From Parastagonospora avenae f. sp. tritici 18332-5 (Eukaryota > Ascomycota > Dothideomycetes > Pleosporales > Phaeosphaeriaceae): 64,000 bases of DNA. The translations under genes and the position numbers were made by a program. Positions 31,572 through 43,371 of the stretch are shown in pieces. Position 1 is the stretch's first letter; every line of letters begins with the position of its first letter. Location of the stretch: the NCBI GenBank assembly GCA_022559985.1, contig JAFJTR010000112.1:1-64000 (forward strand), given 5' to 3'. The notes below the pieces were generated by a model. That model worked only from the letters and a program-made list of their open reading frames with translations, was not told where the DNA came from and searched no databases.

Positions 31572-33546
31572 ACCATTCCTTCCTCCATTCGTCAATTGTA
31601 GCAATATCTTCAATAGGAAGAGATTCACAATAATCACTCAATCGTGTCATCTCAGCCTCCCTAAAGCTAATATACCCATCGTAGCTTTCTGCACTAACCC
31701 GATCAGGATTATAGATCCTGCTGCTGAACTCGGGTGCTGGCTCCAGAGCCGGCACTGATGGAAGGCAACCTTCGATACTGTTTGCAATATCACGCTCGTC
31801 GACTGAGACTATATTACCATTTGCTGCAGAATCGGTGGCCGGCGAAGCATGTGTGTTTACGCATATGCTACGGACGTCTCCGTAAGGATCATTCTGTATC
31901 ACCGGAGTTGGCGTGTTGAATGTAAAGTCTCCCAACAACTCAATCCTCTCTGTTCTCTGTATCTTCCTGGCCAGTTCCGCATCCGTCGCGGCAGAAGTCG
32001 TGGCGGAAGTCGTGGCAACAGTTTCATCGTCGAAGGAGAACGCTTAATGTGTCAGCGACACATTGCATCAATGAAGCTTTAGGACGTGTGTGTTGACTTA
32101 CGCATTGTTGATTCTACTCTCCCCGACTTGGCCGAAGTACATCCATCGATACCGCCGTCTACGATTGTATTGTAGCCTCCGATAGTGTAATCTGATTGTA
32201 CATCTTCTAGGCTGAAAGCGGTCTGAGCTTCCTGTATGTTATACGATCGCATCGGGACTTGGAGAGCGTCTGGCGCACAGACTCTTTGTCGCTTGCGACT
32301 ATGTGTGATGGTAGCGTCTTGGGAGGGCTTAGTCGCTTCTGAGCTAATCGGGACTGTCTGAGAAGATGGTGGGATATTTGTAGAACGTTCACGCCCTGCT
32401 GGCGATTGTGTATCAGTCCGTTCGGTACCGTCTGCAATGGCCTGTTTTGGGAGTATTTTGCCGCTTGAAACAAGTTGTTCACAATCCACATACTGAGAGA
32501 TAAGAGATGTTGTACGAGTGTGTCCTTCTCGGATCTCATTTGCGGTCGTGCCTCGGGCTAGAAGACCTTGAACAAGTTCTTCGGTTACTTCAAAATCGAG
32601 AGCCCTAGATTGTCCATCAGTCTTTTCGAGCAGTTCATTGCGGCATTTGCACAGTATCCTGATGTCCTTCTCGTTGAGAGCTTCCAGACTGTACTAGGTT
32701 AGCGAATACCAGTTTAGGTTCGATTGTACATACTCTGATTTTGCGCCCCTTAATGAGCGTAGAGAACCTGGACCACCAGCCTCCGCAAGCTTGAGATAGG
32801 GGCGCGATCGGTGGAACATTCTACGCACAGCTGACTTCTCCTCGCCCATTTCTTTAGCTAGCTTATCATAGGCATCAGTCCGTTTGCTTCGTCCATGCGA
32901 AAGCCGCCCAGTTGAAAGTCTTTCATATTGATCGACAATTTCACTGAAACACACAAGAAGAAGTCGATATTGGTAATTATTGTCGCCCTGTGAGGAAGAT
33001 CTCTCTTGCAAGAGCTTCGCTTGTGCAAACATCGCCTTCGCTTGTGCAATCAGGTCCATGGGGAACGGGCTTTTATCAAGCTTGAGCGAGTCGTACCTGG
33101 TTGAACAACCTGCGCTTGTATCGGAAAGAATCCTAATCAACCTATTCACCCTAGTCTTTTGTTCGCTATCAGGCAGGAGGCGTTGCAAGTACACTTCGAG
33201 TAACGACTTAGGAGCATCTTGTGGTTGAAGCGATTGACGTAGCTGATGTGGCTGATGTGGCTGATGTGGCTGATGTGGCTGATGTGGCTGGGAGACGGTA
33301 GTGGCTGTTGCCCGGTTGCGTTCGTCTTCTTCGCGAGCCCCAAATTCAACTGGGAGAAGTCTCCACCACTCTTGCACACTTCCTCTCCTATAGAACCGAT
33401 GGAAACATGCAAGTAGGACCTTTGTACTTAAGTTATCCACCAGCATCAACTCGCAACAGTCTACTTACGGGGTCTCCGAGGACAAGAGATGGTTTGCATA
33501 GATCTAATTCTTTAATCAAGTTCGTCGAAGAAACATTCAGCATCAT
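31561..33546 (-). CDS. Unrecognised four-exon gene with a His-Gln-Pro repeat
   Basis: Exons 33546-33469, 33419-32734, 32688-32102 and 32042-31561 give 610 aa with all phases agreeing. A 9-bp repeat near 33240-33295 encodes about five HQP units. A helical region follows (LLEVYLQRLLPDSEQKTRVN; YDKLAKEMGEEKSAVRRMFH), then a hydrophilic, Thr/Ser-rich C-terminal half containing a KSGRVEST stretch. No domain is recognised. The start Met-Met at 33546 is the first in frame. A tandem hairpin repeat lies just upstream of it (33595-33728). Confidence 0.6.
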
Positions 33547-33594
33547 CGCTGCAGAAGGTCGAGTTCAGTGTGCAATTGCAAAGAGGCGGTCTCA

Positions 33595-33728
33595 GGATGG
33601 TTTGCGTCCCAGGCCCTGGGACGCAAACCAAACTGTTTTCGGATCGCCCCAGCTCAATGCAGGATGGTTTGCGTCCCAGGTCCTAGGACACAAACCAAAC
33701 TGTTTTCGGATTGCCCCAGATCTATCAG
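33595..33728 (+). repeat. Tandem duplication of a 67-bp unit containing a hairpin
   Basis: Two copies (from 33595 and 33662). In the first, 33598-33630 is a perfect 15-bp inverted repeat around a GCC centre (TGGTTTGCGTCCCAG ... CTGGGACGCAAACCA). In the second, 33665-33697 has changes in the right arm. The rest of the unit, including aactgttttcgga, is also duplicated. Confidence 0.92.
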
Positions 33729-33769
33729 ACCATCAATTTGCCAGTCTTCTAAATGAAGGAATCTAAACT

Positions 33770-34254
33770 CTATTAGAGATTGCCCCTGGTCGGAGCCAGA
33801 CCTCTTCGCAGTCATGGAAGCGAGACACAGGCGAATTAGCGTTGGGCCGACGACACTGTTTTCCCATATCCTGCCGTCTAGCGCTGAACTTGATCACTGA
33901 GTTCGTCATGGTTGCTGACTGATCTTGAGTATTGCTTCTTGTTGTCGAGTCCCGTGGATCGGCCCTTCAAGCTCTTAGCATTGAATGATTGTGTGCCGTT
34001 CCGGTTAGCCTGAGTGTTGAGCTTCGATGAGGGCGAATTATCTGTGATATATCATGTGCGCATCTCGCGAGGTCCTTCAGTACATTTACAGTCCTTCATC
34101 GGTTGCCTTACCGCCCTCCCAGTCTTTCGCTGCCTCTTTTCAGACCTGCATGCTTTACTTCCTGCCTCGTTGCCTTTTGGCGCCTACCGTTCACACTACT
34201 GCGCACTGCCACATGCGTTCGCGCCGGTGCGCAGCTTCAAAACCCTCCTGAACA
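33770..34254. other. No gene recognised
   Basis: Intergenic between divergent genes; short frames only. Confidence 0.4.
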
Positions 34255-35210
34255 ATGGCTGGCACACTAGCAGTTGCAATCATCTGCCCAGTGTCTAGCC
34301 TCGTGTCGGGCTTTGCGCAAGTTGCTCACTTTTATCATTCACGAAAGAATGTCCCGCGTTGGCGGCGTTTGGCCCATTGGTCTTTGGTCCAGTTTATTTC
34401 CTATGTCCTCAGCTCTGTTGTCACTATTGTTGTTTGGCAGCTATTCAAGGCCTCACCGAACATATCAAGCATTGCTTTTCAGTGTTTCATGGGTATTTGT
34501 TTGCTCAACAGCCTCATTGGTCAAGTTCGTCACCAAACCCTTCAAGGAGGAATATACTAAAAGTTTCCAGTATTTTTTAGTCTTTTCCATCTTCCGGGAT
34601 AGTGACCGTGCTAGTCTCGTTAATGGGCCGTTCTTCATATCCATTTTGGCCTACATACTTGGTTTCGGATTTTCGCAGTCATCTTCTGTGAACCTTGTTA
34701 GGATGGGAGTTAGCTTAGCATGGTGCAGCACTCTCATTTTCTACACAGTTGTCGGGATCGCTGTGAGATCAACATTTTTGACGATTTCATTGCCAACTTC
34801 CAGAAACACGTTTTTTATGGCCGTTTTCATAATTGCAGCTCTTGGCCTTTTGGTTCTCGGTATCGTCACGCTCGGGAAAGATGATCCTTATGGCTTGCTC
34901 CTGGTAAGTTCACCTTGGTCAAGACGACATGATCTGACTGAAGAAGGGTTTGGCCGTCGCAGTTTGTGCCGCGCACCTCCTGTTGACCGGGATGCAATTT
35001 GTTGGGTGGCTTTCGAAGGAGAGAGCCTCGTCGCAAAGCTGCCTATCGGATGCGGAGACTCGCAGGGTACAGTCTCTTGCGAGTGTGACACGGTTAGGGC
35101 ACTTTCTGCATTCTCTGAGGGTTGCTAACGTCGCTCTAGTCTAGCATCTCGGCCGTCGTCTAGCTTCCAGTCCCAAGCCTCCGAAGAAACCAAAGCCTAA
35201 CTATTCGTAG
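34255..35210 (+). CDS. Multi-pass membrane protein, unrecognised
   Basis: Exons 34255-34524, 34571-34903, 34947-35066 and 35145-35210 give 262 aa, all junctions phase 0. About seven hydrophobic segments are visible (LAVAIICPVSSLVSGF; SLVQFISYVLSSVVTIVVW; FFISILAYILGFGF; FMAVFIIAALGLLVLGIVTL; AVAVCAAHLLLTGM), ending in a basic, Pro/Lys-rich tail (PKPPKKPKP). The layout recalls fungal integral membrane proteins of unknown function. No transporter signature is recognised. Intron 1 has an ACTAA branch site. Confidence 0.6.
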
Positions 35211-35736
35211 TGTTGATTGTACATTCTATCACTTTCAACAGAGACTTCAGGCAATCAACTTTTTCATATCTCAATCCCTATCGCTTCGCGCCATCTCACT
35301 AGCTTGAGAACACCATTATGCAGGCCTTTTTGTAATCATTTTAAGCAGAACCACAATATCAATCGTTTCGCGCATGACTCTCTTCACTACGTGAAGCCCA
35401 TTCTTGACTCTGCGCAATAAGAGAAAAATCAAAGAAATGAAGAGCCTGGCGCACCGATTACGTTGGTGCTATGGCGAGGTCGCTCCGACTTGGCGTTAAT
35501 GATCTCTTCTTTGGTTGGCACGCTATGCCAGTCTGGAAGTGGTTGATGCGAGGGGATGTTGGATGATCGCGTAGGACCAGCCTAATTGGCGCAGACACGC
35601 ATGTGCTACGGCTTGGAGTCATGCAATGTTCGGCACAATGGGTGGTGATCAGCCATTCCCTGGTAGCAACTCCGCACTGAACATATAAGACGGCGATGGG
35701 CCGACTTCTCACTGCTTTCAAATCATTGTAGCAGAG
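35211..35736. other. No gene recognised
   Basis: Intergenic between two membrane-protein genes on the plus strand. Confidence 0.4.
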
Positions 35737-36258
35737 ATGGGTCACCCTATTCTTCTTGCCCAATGCTATCTTGTTTTCATCCTTGCCCTGTACCTGGTTC
35801 AAGACCTTCACTTCGCTTTCGTGGTCTCCATCGGCATGAATTTCAGCCTTCTCATCCTCAGTCACTTCATATCACCCAACATCACTATTCATGGCGCTGC
35901 AATCACTGGAACGCTTCTATGGACTTGGTTGAAGCCTATCCGTATGAATACAATTGAGACATCTTATCGCTAGCTGACTACTGCAGGCCCACATATGGAT
36001 AATGCAGATAATGCAAAATCTACCGGTATCTTGCTCGGCTTGATCTTGTTCACAGATGCCTTCGTTCTTGGCACACGTATACAGAAATTGATCCTCGCTT
36101 TCCCGCTAGGGCTTGTATGGGTCATGACGCTTGTGTCAGCCCCATGCTCATTTTCTCTCATTTCAATTACCGTGGTCTGGACATCAGCGGCTGTATTGTT
36201 GTTAATTGAGAGGAACTTTGGAGAACTTCTCGGGTGGAGGGATACAGCACCTTACTAA
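35737..36258 (+). CDS. Small multi-pass membrane protein, unrecognised
   Basis: Exons 35737-35941 and 35987-36258 give 158 aa (45-nt intron, GTATGA..CTGCAG). Four to five hydrophobic segments: AQCYLVFILALYLV, IGMNFSLLILSHFI, GILLGLILFTDAFVLG, LILAFPLGLVWVMTLV and SLISITVVWTSAAVLLLI. It lies 0.5 kb downstream of another membrane-protein gene but shares no obvious sequence with it. The function is unknown. Confidence 0.58.
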
Positions 36259-36736
36259 TGTGATTGCTTCTCTCTGTAGTTGCGCGCTTAATCACAACCT
36301 GGGTATTTATATAGTTAGCGGACAAATTCGATCGTTGTACAACATCATCTCATAACGTGCTGATGTTTGATTTGAGTCGCGTCCCGCTTCTTTGACCATG
36401 AAATCGAGAGCTTTAGAAATAGCAAAGCGTGATTATCCCGCGTACTAGTGCAGCATGAAATCAGTCTTAGTGCCGTTGATTGGCTACACGTAAGACACGA
36501 ACGCGGTTGTGACACTCATGTTAAGAGCTCAAGATCGGGACGAACACGGGAGGGCAATCTATATATGCAGGCCCGACGTCCTCCATAATCTGTCTTACCG
36601 CTCTTTTAGTCTCACCGGTTGCCTACACTTCGCAAACCAATCCGCCAGTAACACGACGAAGGCGCTTTGAAACACCTAACGATATCACATTTGCCTTATT
36701 TTCCGCCGTTTGTACTGGTTGCCTCGTTGCCTCGCC
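36259..36736. other. No gene recognised; upstream region of the gene at 36737
   Basis: Short frames only. Confidence 0.4.
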
Positions 36737-38944
36737 ATGGAAGCACTACCATCTGCACCCACACCATCATGCCTTTTCCCCCCCGATCGCACTTCGAAGT
36801 ACCAAGGACTCACTTTAGTCGTGCCAGGGCAGTTTCATGCCGATTCGCAGACGCTGCTAGGGAACCAAGAAATGGCAATTGGTAAGGGTGTTGCCTATCC
36901 TGTGTCTCGAGTCACGAAGGAACATATATTGGGATGGGTAGACGGACCCAAGCGACCTTGCATATATCTCAACCTTCCTCCTACCAAACGAGAACAATTA
37001 CCTTACCTGGCATTGTCTTTTGGAGAGCGAGACAACCTTGTTGTAACGGGCGTGTTCATTATCGGTGCGTTCGAGTGCTTTCGATTAGAGCAGAGTGAGA
37101 GATACTTTGGTCTTGGCGAGCTCAGCGACAGCTACACGGATATCCTCTCCAGGTAAGGCCCTCAAGAACTTATGATGTGCATACGACTAAGCGATAAAAG
37201 GTACCCGGGTGTTCAACGTACGGCTCTTTGTGGAGCATCACGATATAATGTAGAGCACCAAGTATGTCATATTCGTGGTCATTCAAGCTCACGGAGACCT
37301 GACCTTTTCAGCAAGTTCCTGGAATCACGCATACCGATACGACCCTTCTTGCGTCTTCTCGGCCGAGACCGACACGCAGCGACGATACACTTTTGAACGA
37401 CGGCTTCGAACCATCCAGGTTTCGTCCGAATACCACAAGGCTGTTAGAACCAGGGCTCAATGCAGGCACATCGCGAGAAGAAGTTACTGCATGTGTGGAT
37501 GCTCTGCCCCTAGGCGCTCCATTCGAAAAAACGAGTGCGTTGTCGTCTAAGTCATCTGCCAAAGAAAAGCCATCGACAACGTATATCAGCATTGAATGCA
37601 CGAGTAAGAAATTCGTACTTAAATCGCTCGGTATTTCGAACGCTACACACCTGAAACTTCTGGTAAGGATACTTACTACCACATGATGAACATAGATTGG
37701 ATAACGTACCCTATAGAAGAATGCTAAAGAAGCGCACAGACACATGAAGGAAGAATCGGCATCTCAGTGCGTCATAAGCTGGGACAACGTACCAAACGGA
37801 ACAAAGTACCGAGTGGCAGACTGGATGATATCCAATGCCCATAAGTCCCTACAGCAGTACTATAACCAATTCGTGTACGACACTCCATTTGGCAAACGAG
37901 ATTGGGTGTCCATGTGGTATCTTGCCTATAGTCACAAATACAGGTTGGTCCAATGCGACGTGGACAGTAAACAGGACTAATGATGGTGTGAAGGACGCGA
38001 TCGGTTACTGCAGAAAAAGCCAGTCACAGCCCCCACGATTCGGATTTCCAGAGAGCGAACTCTCCAGGCGGAGTTTATACCAAACAGACATCCCAAGAAG
38101 TGTGTGGAAGTAATCACGATGCTGGCGAAACATTTCATTCAAGCCCGGACGTGTCACTGGTACTGCGGCTCCCAGCAGAAGCACAATTTCGATGTTTACC
38201 CTCCGGCACATCATCCTTGCCGTCAGAGTACCATAACGACAGAACCGAACTCCCAAACGACTCCCACAGTTGCCAAGTAAGTTGACAACACCAAAGCTCG
38301 CATGTGACTGACACACCTAGTCTGCCCCCATACCTGTGATCGGCATACCATTCCATGGGTCAAGAGGTTTTTTATTCGCACAGCCAGACGAGATGAACGA
38401 GATGATAGTTGAGACACCTTCATTCGTTCAGTCACATAACACCCCGCCGGCCGGCTTCACTTCATCAGTTCTTAAAAGCCCTACAGTTGCAGCATACCTT
38501 CCTCCAACCGCAGAATCACGCGCAAAGGATGAGAGTAGCAATCTCTTAGAGCAGCCACAAGAACGCGCCTTTCTACAGTATCACACTTCCCTTCCTACCA
38601 CCGACATAAAGTCACCGTCGACGGAACCTCAGTCTAGCTTTCCCTATCAATATACTACTCCACAGGCGGAAGCTCCAGAGAACGAGGTTTTCTCGCAAAT
38701 ATCGGTATCCGAGCCTTCTACGAGCTACTCCACGCATGGCATTATACGAGGTAGTGCCCAGGCACAGACAATGAGCCACAGCGACGTGATGAGCAATACC
38801 TGGTGGTGTACTTCTACGTCGCCTATGCGTCGGAGGTCTAATACGAACGTTTTTTTGGAGAATCCTGCACTGGAGGGATCACAAACTGGAATTTTCTCTC
38901 TAGGAGTACAACAGGATTACACTGAGCTAGGGTCATATGTTTAG
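36737..38944 (+). CDS. Unrecognised six-exon gene (653 aa)
   Basis: Exons 36737-37152, 37201-37261, 37312-37662, 37717-37943, 37994-38276 and 38321-38944, all in agreeing phase. An N-terminal globular stretch (GLTLVVPGQFHAD; PPTKREQLPYLALSFGERDN; FECFRLEQSERYFGL) is followed by a second conserved-looking part (TYISIECTSKKFVLKSLG; ASQCVISWDNVPNG; KSLQQYYNQFVYDTPFGKRD). The last 300 residues are Ser/Thr/Pro-rich and probably disordered. Nothing is recognised as a known domain. The consistent six-exon solution across 2.2 kb argues that it is a real gene. Confidence 0.6.
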
Positions 38945-39624
38945 AGGGTAGCCGCCCTCAATCAAAGTCCATTCTTCATGCTCTTGCCAATTTCTTCTTG
39001 TATAGAAACACGTTGGTGCTACACCTTAGTCGGCAAGCACTACAAGAGCAGTTACAATCCGAATATCTGCAGGACTTCCACAAAACACAGCTGGCAAGAG
39101 TATCTCTAGTGTAGCTTCTGCCTTGCAGTCCACTGTCAGTTCGCAAAGGAACATGAGACTAAGGATACGCAATTTGAATGGGTCTATCGTACACTCATAT
39201 ATTCTTGCCAACTATTACTGAAGGGCATCTACAAGACCAATTAGAGTGTTTGATTAGAAACGTGTTTGCAGGCTATGTGTTGCGACATTTGCATGATCGT
39301 CGCTTTTTCGAACGCCGAGACGCGAGGTAAACGCCACGCGTTATCCTTGCGCTCCGACCATGGCGTTTAGGCGGCTACGGTTCAGATTATATCATGCAGA
39401 CTTTCCAGTCGTTCACACCCTCTTCCTCTGTGCCCACTTTCCTCCTAAGTCATCCTCACTCGTCCTCCGCTAAAGTCCCTGTTGAGTTCTATAAATGTGG
39501 TAGTGTATTAACATTCGTATTGCACTCACTGACATCTTTCTAGATAGCTTCGTTGCAAACACCAGGACCTATCACATCGGACGAGATTGTTACAGCAAAA
39601 CCTATCCAACTAGATCCGCATACG
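38945..39624. other. No intact gene; contains a decayed zinc-finger copy
   Basis: Apart from the relic at 39025-39200, no coding content is seen. Confidence 0.4.
39025..39200 (+). pseudogene. Degenerate copy of the C2H2 zinc-finger exon at 40240-40430
   Basis: The nucleotide text parallels the downstream gene: aagcactacaagagc against aagcactacagaagc, tgtagcttctgcctt against tgtggcttctgctct, and gcagtccactgtcag against gcagtccatcgtcag. It is in the same orientation and about 1.2 kb upstream. Frames are broken. G-to-A and C-to-T differences are common, as after RIP. Confidence 0.6.
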
Positions 39625-40044
39625 ATGAACAGTCTAGATGGGACCAAGCATGTTCCTGCTCAGCCTGTTCGTGGCCAAGAGCATCTTTTCAAGAACGACG
39701 ACAGCACACACACAGCGGAAGAAGCCAGCATCACTACGAGGACTGACATCGATGATTCCGAGACTGATACGTGGAAGGATGAGTCAACGGGGTGGCTCTG
39801 GATAAACAAACACCCGGAAGTGCAGCTGGAACCTGATTTTTTTAAGCCTGAAGACAATGAAGAAGGATCAGTGCCTTCATCACAGGTCATGGGGGATTAC
39901 TGCCGCAAATTGGGACAGATGGACCATGACACTCCTCCACAGCGACTCAAGAGAGAGGCGACACAGTCGTTACAAGAAGAGACTCTGGTCACGAGAAAGA
40001 CCAAGGCGATTTGCTCTCCTCAGTCCCTTGCAATGACTGAGTAG
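39625..40044 (+). CDS. Unrecognised acidic protein (139 aa) or exon
   Basis: Starts at the first in-frame ATG 39625; the frame is open upstream to about 39545, after a possible acceptor (tttctag). It is acidic and hydrophilic (TDIDDSETDTWKDESTGWLW; FKPEDNEEGSVPSS). It ends 50 bases before the C2H2 gene on the same strand and might belong to it, but no well-formed intron joining them was found. Confidence 0.4.
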   Translation: MNSLDGTKHVPAQPVRGQEHLFKNDDSTHTAEEASITTRTDIDDSETDTWKDESTGWLWINKHPEVQLEPDFFKPEDNEEGSVPSSQVMGDYCRKLGQMDHDTPPQRLKREATQSLQEETLVTRKTKAICSPQSLAMTE

Positions 40045-40093
40045 GAAGCTCCCCGTGTTCGACTATCCAGACTGACCATATCTTAGCCAAACG

Positions 40094-40749
40094 ATGAGTA
40101 CGGTAATCCCACGATTTTTTTGTACAGCCTGCGACGTTGCGTTACCGGATTTCGATCAGTGGAAAAAGCACGAGGTCGCCGAGCACTCCGAGGCTCGAGG
40201 CTGGCTCTGCGAGAAGTGCCTCGACTCACCCTTGGCGATGCATCACAGTCGAGAAGCACTACAGAAGCATTATCGACTCAAACATCAGCATCACATCCAC
40301 GAACTGCAACTGGAGGGGAGCTATGTTGGGAAGCGTTGGCAGGCTTCATTCTATTGTGGCTTCTGCTCTGCAGTCCATCGTCAGAGCTCAAAGGGGCATA
40401 ATGCTTGGGACGCACAGTTCAATCACATAAGGGATCACTTTGATGGAGGGGCGAACATCGCCGAATGGAAACGTCACTGGCCGCAGACACATATCGTTCG
40501 AGACAGCCGTATGTGCTATCGATCAACACCAAGAGAATCCCACTAATTATGAAACTAGGTGGGCCAATTCAAATGCTCATAAAGGAAGCAACGATGCTGC
40601 CGTCGAGAAGTTCAGTTGTCGAGATCCCTACGAATTCAAGAGTGATTATACGCACAGAAGATGGCGAAGACCGTGAGATTCATCTGTCTGAAGTCGATAG
40701 ATCTGTATCTCTGGGTCTTGCTTTCATTCCTCTTTCAACTTTCACTTGA
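40094..40749 (+). CDS. C2H2-type zinc-finger protein
   Basis: Exons 40094-40508 and 40559-40749 give 201 aa; the 50-nt intron is well formed (GTATGT..CTAAT..ACTAG). The fingers are FFCTACDVALPDFDQWKKHE..EH, LCEKCLDSP..HHSREALQKHY, and the fungal signature FYCGFCSAVH....AWDAQFNHIRDHF, seen in many Pezizomycotina C2H2 proteins. The C-terminus after the intron (IQMLIKEATMLPSRS; RTEDGEDREIHL) is unrecognised. A regulatory, DNA-binding role is inferred. A decayed copy lies upstream. Confidence 0.68.
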
Positions 40750-41217
40750 GATAGCATAGGCATGGATCATGAAGGCGGCGGTAGGATGAGCTTCCAACAC
40801 GTCGAGATCTATTTGTACACCAGGAGAAAATCTTCAACTTGACTGAGAACAGTTGAGCTCCTCAAAATCAAGGGTTATACTGCAGAACTCATACTCCAGC
40901 CAGGAAAGGGACATGCTGAGGACGTGAATGAGCCCCTTGAAGAAGAAGAGAGGGCTTTTCTTGATCGCTCTTGAGCATTAGATAGAGCCCACTCGGCAAG
41001 TCTATCTTGACTAAGGATCTGGCAGCAATGAATGCGTAGTGCATACGCATATTAGAATGACATAATATGCCTTCAAACCAATGCACGGCATAAATACTCC
41101 CCGCGCATCGTCAAGAGCTGTTTTAGCTGCCCCTCACTCCAACGCCTACTCGTGACTCACACCAACCCATCCTACAAACTCTATTCTCTGCGGTACGAGT
41201 AACCTCGGAAGTTAGCT
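40750..41217. other. No gene recognised
   Basis: Short frames only. Confidence 0.4.
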
Positions 41218-41837
41218 ATGTTCCACCAGTCTGAGCAGACTGACTTGCGACAACCGGGCGATCCACAATCCGCGGACGCACGCATGCCAGCAAAGAAAGA
41301 GGGTCGAATTACTCTAGCGAGCACTAGCCTCAACGGATTGGTGGATTACAAAGAAGGCAAGCTCTGGATACCAGAAGAACTATCCTCTGACAGTGAAAAG
41401 CTCTTGGAGTGCCAAAAGAGCATCTTGACTGCAGCTAGCGAACGCGATAAGACAAGGGTCCAGCGCGTATGCCTACCTGGATGGCTCCATAAGGACCCAA
41501 AGATGGCTCTTGCGGCAATTCGATTTCCTCAGGCGCTCGAAAATGGTCAGAAATTTGAACATATTCCTGTATCTTATTGGTTTGTGGGAAATGATCTCAT
41601 GGACGCGGTGGTATTGGTTCCTCAGGAGTTATGCTTCGCAACCGATATTGGTGAGTATCATATCAACTTTATGGAGCTTGATGCAAAGTACGGACCCATC
41701 CTCGACAGGTGATACTTCCCATACAAAGTCCCCATACCTGGAACCTGACAAGAACCCAGGTGGGAATTGAGACCCCGGGTCATGTAGTGACAGAAGGAGA
41801 TCTGTGCACAAGGCGGCCCGTAGATCCTATCCTGTAA
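41218..41837 (+). CDS. Unrecognised two-exon gene (193 aa)
   Basis: Exons 41218-41650 and 41689-41837. The intron is only 38 nt (GTGAGT..GCAAAG), at the short end for this window. The protein reads RITLASTSLNGLVDYKEGKL, KTRVQRVCLPGWLHKDPKMA and SYWFVGNDLMDAVVLVPQEL, then RQVILPIQSPHTWNLTRTQV. No domain is known. Without splicing the protein would end at 41712. Confidence 0.5.
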
Positions 41838-42062
41838 CGCTTGCAGAAGTGGATAGTGTATGTCCGTGCTATGGTAGCATACGAATGGAATGGAGTGGGC
41901 AGTAGCGTCTCGGCGAATGACGGACTGCCTCACGCCAGGTGGAATCTGCTCATTTGTCATCTAGGGGGCTTCTAATCTTTGCTACATACAACTTTTGCTC
42001 CCTCTCCATGATTGTGTTCCTGCTAATCGAGAACCTCACATCGCGGGATATCGTTAAAGAAC

Positions 42063-42725
42063 ATGAACCTTAGTCAAATTCTTAATGGGACGGCAGCCCC
42101 AGAAGACACCAACATGTCGGCTTTAGCTTACAGGCAGCCGTCGTCTGTACAGGAAATGACTGCTCCCTCGCTACAGTCTCTTGAACAGACACCAGAAAAG
42201 TCAGCGCCCCTCTAAGTCATTACTCTATCGTAGATTCAAATCTAACATAGCATTAGCCCCATCTTCGACTCGCGACTGAACGATCCAAATACGCCCAAAA
42301 TTGCCTCATTCTATACAAACGATCGTGAAAACAAACCCCACGGCACTACCTCACACTGCGATCTTGTATCAGGACCCGAATCCTTCGAGTTATACTCTCA
42401 GCCTGGTGGCGAGCCTTTGATGGAGCTCCAACAAAAGCTCAATCAAGCAACCAAAGAGTATATCAATGCAGTACATGGACTCTCGAATGACTACATAGGA
42501 CATGGCAGAGGCACGAGTCATATGGAAGTAGTGCCTGAGCCGCAAGACAAACCGATCGAGAATGGAGCTTTTGCCCTTAGCACCACTACGAACACACAGC
42601 TTTCAGGAGAAACCATTGGTCTAGCAAGATCTTCAAGTCAAGGAATCACAAGGAACAACAGCTCTCAGAAATATTGTGTGAATGAGATAAGTAAGATCAG
42701 CAAGTACAGCAGATGTAAGGAATGA
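42063..42725 (+). CDS. Unrecognised two-exon gene starting MNLSQILN (203 aa)
   Basis: Exons 42063-42199 and 42251-42725 (51-nt intron, GTCAGC..ACATAG). The second exon has no Met for 55 codons yet is fully open, which supports splicing from the short first exon. The start MNLSQILNG resembles the N-termini of various fungal transcription regulators, but no DNA-binding domain follows. The rest is hydrophilic and probably disordered (SSSQGITRNNSSQKY). Confidence 0.5.
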
Positions 42726-42944
42726 GAGTGGGCTGATGGTATAAGCAGGCGCATCCAGCGTAAAAGAATCCCTGATAGAACAACGTAGGCGTGTGTTCAT
42801 GAACAGTTGAAGACAAATATGCGCTCTACTGCGAAGGGAACTCTTCGGATTACAATTTTTTCATCACACCACTGAATCACAACTCAAGCAGTCAATGTTC
42901 AGGACAGACATGCTCAGCTGCTCTGCTCAAGATTTTGGATATCT

Positions 42945-43371
42945 TCAGGACTGGATGACCATCTGGCGGGTCGTCAATTTCTTCTTTTCACCCTCGTGTT
43001 TCCGATGCATGACGAAGTTTTCCTTTGGGGCTTGTTCGAAGACCATTTTGGTCACCTCGGCTCTGATATGTTCCTCCAATTTTTTGTACTCTGGGGCCTT
43101 GGCTATAGCTTCGGAAAGTTCCTCTAGGCTCATATATTTGAGTGAGGATCTTGAACGGCTGATTACAACTTCCAGAGTACATTTTAGTTTTTCGTATCCG
43201 GCCTGTTATATACTTATTAGCTCTTTCATTTTCCATGTCGACCTCTACACTTACCCCATTGCTGTACTCTTGAAGAAATGCCTTATGTATTGAGGCGGTA
43301 TCAAGGCTGGAAAGAGGGTCTATTTTTAAATTGGTGGAGTCAATCTCGGGCTTCAGAATTATGCTGGCCAT
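42945..43371 (-). CDS. Unrecognised small two-exon gene (124 aa), helical
   Basis: Exons 43371-43255 and 43202-42945; phase 0, 52-nt intron (GTAAGT..CTAAT..AACAG). Charged helical protein: YEKLKCTLEVVISRS, then MSLEELSEAIAKAPEYKKLE and AEVTKMVFEQAPKENFVMHR. No family is recognised. Confidence 0.58.
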
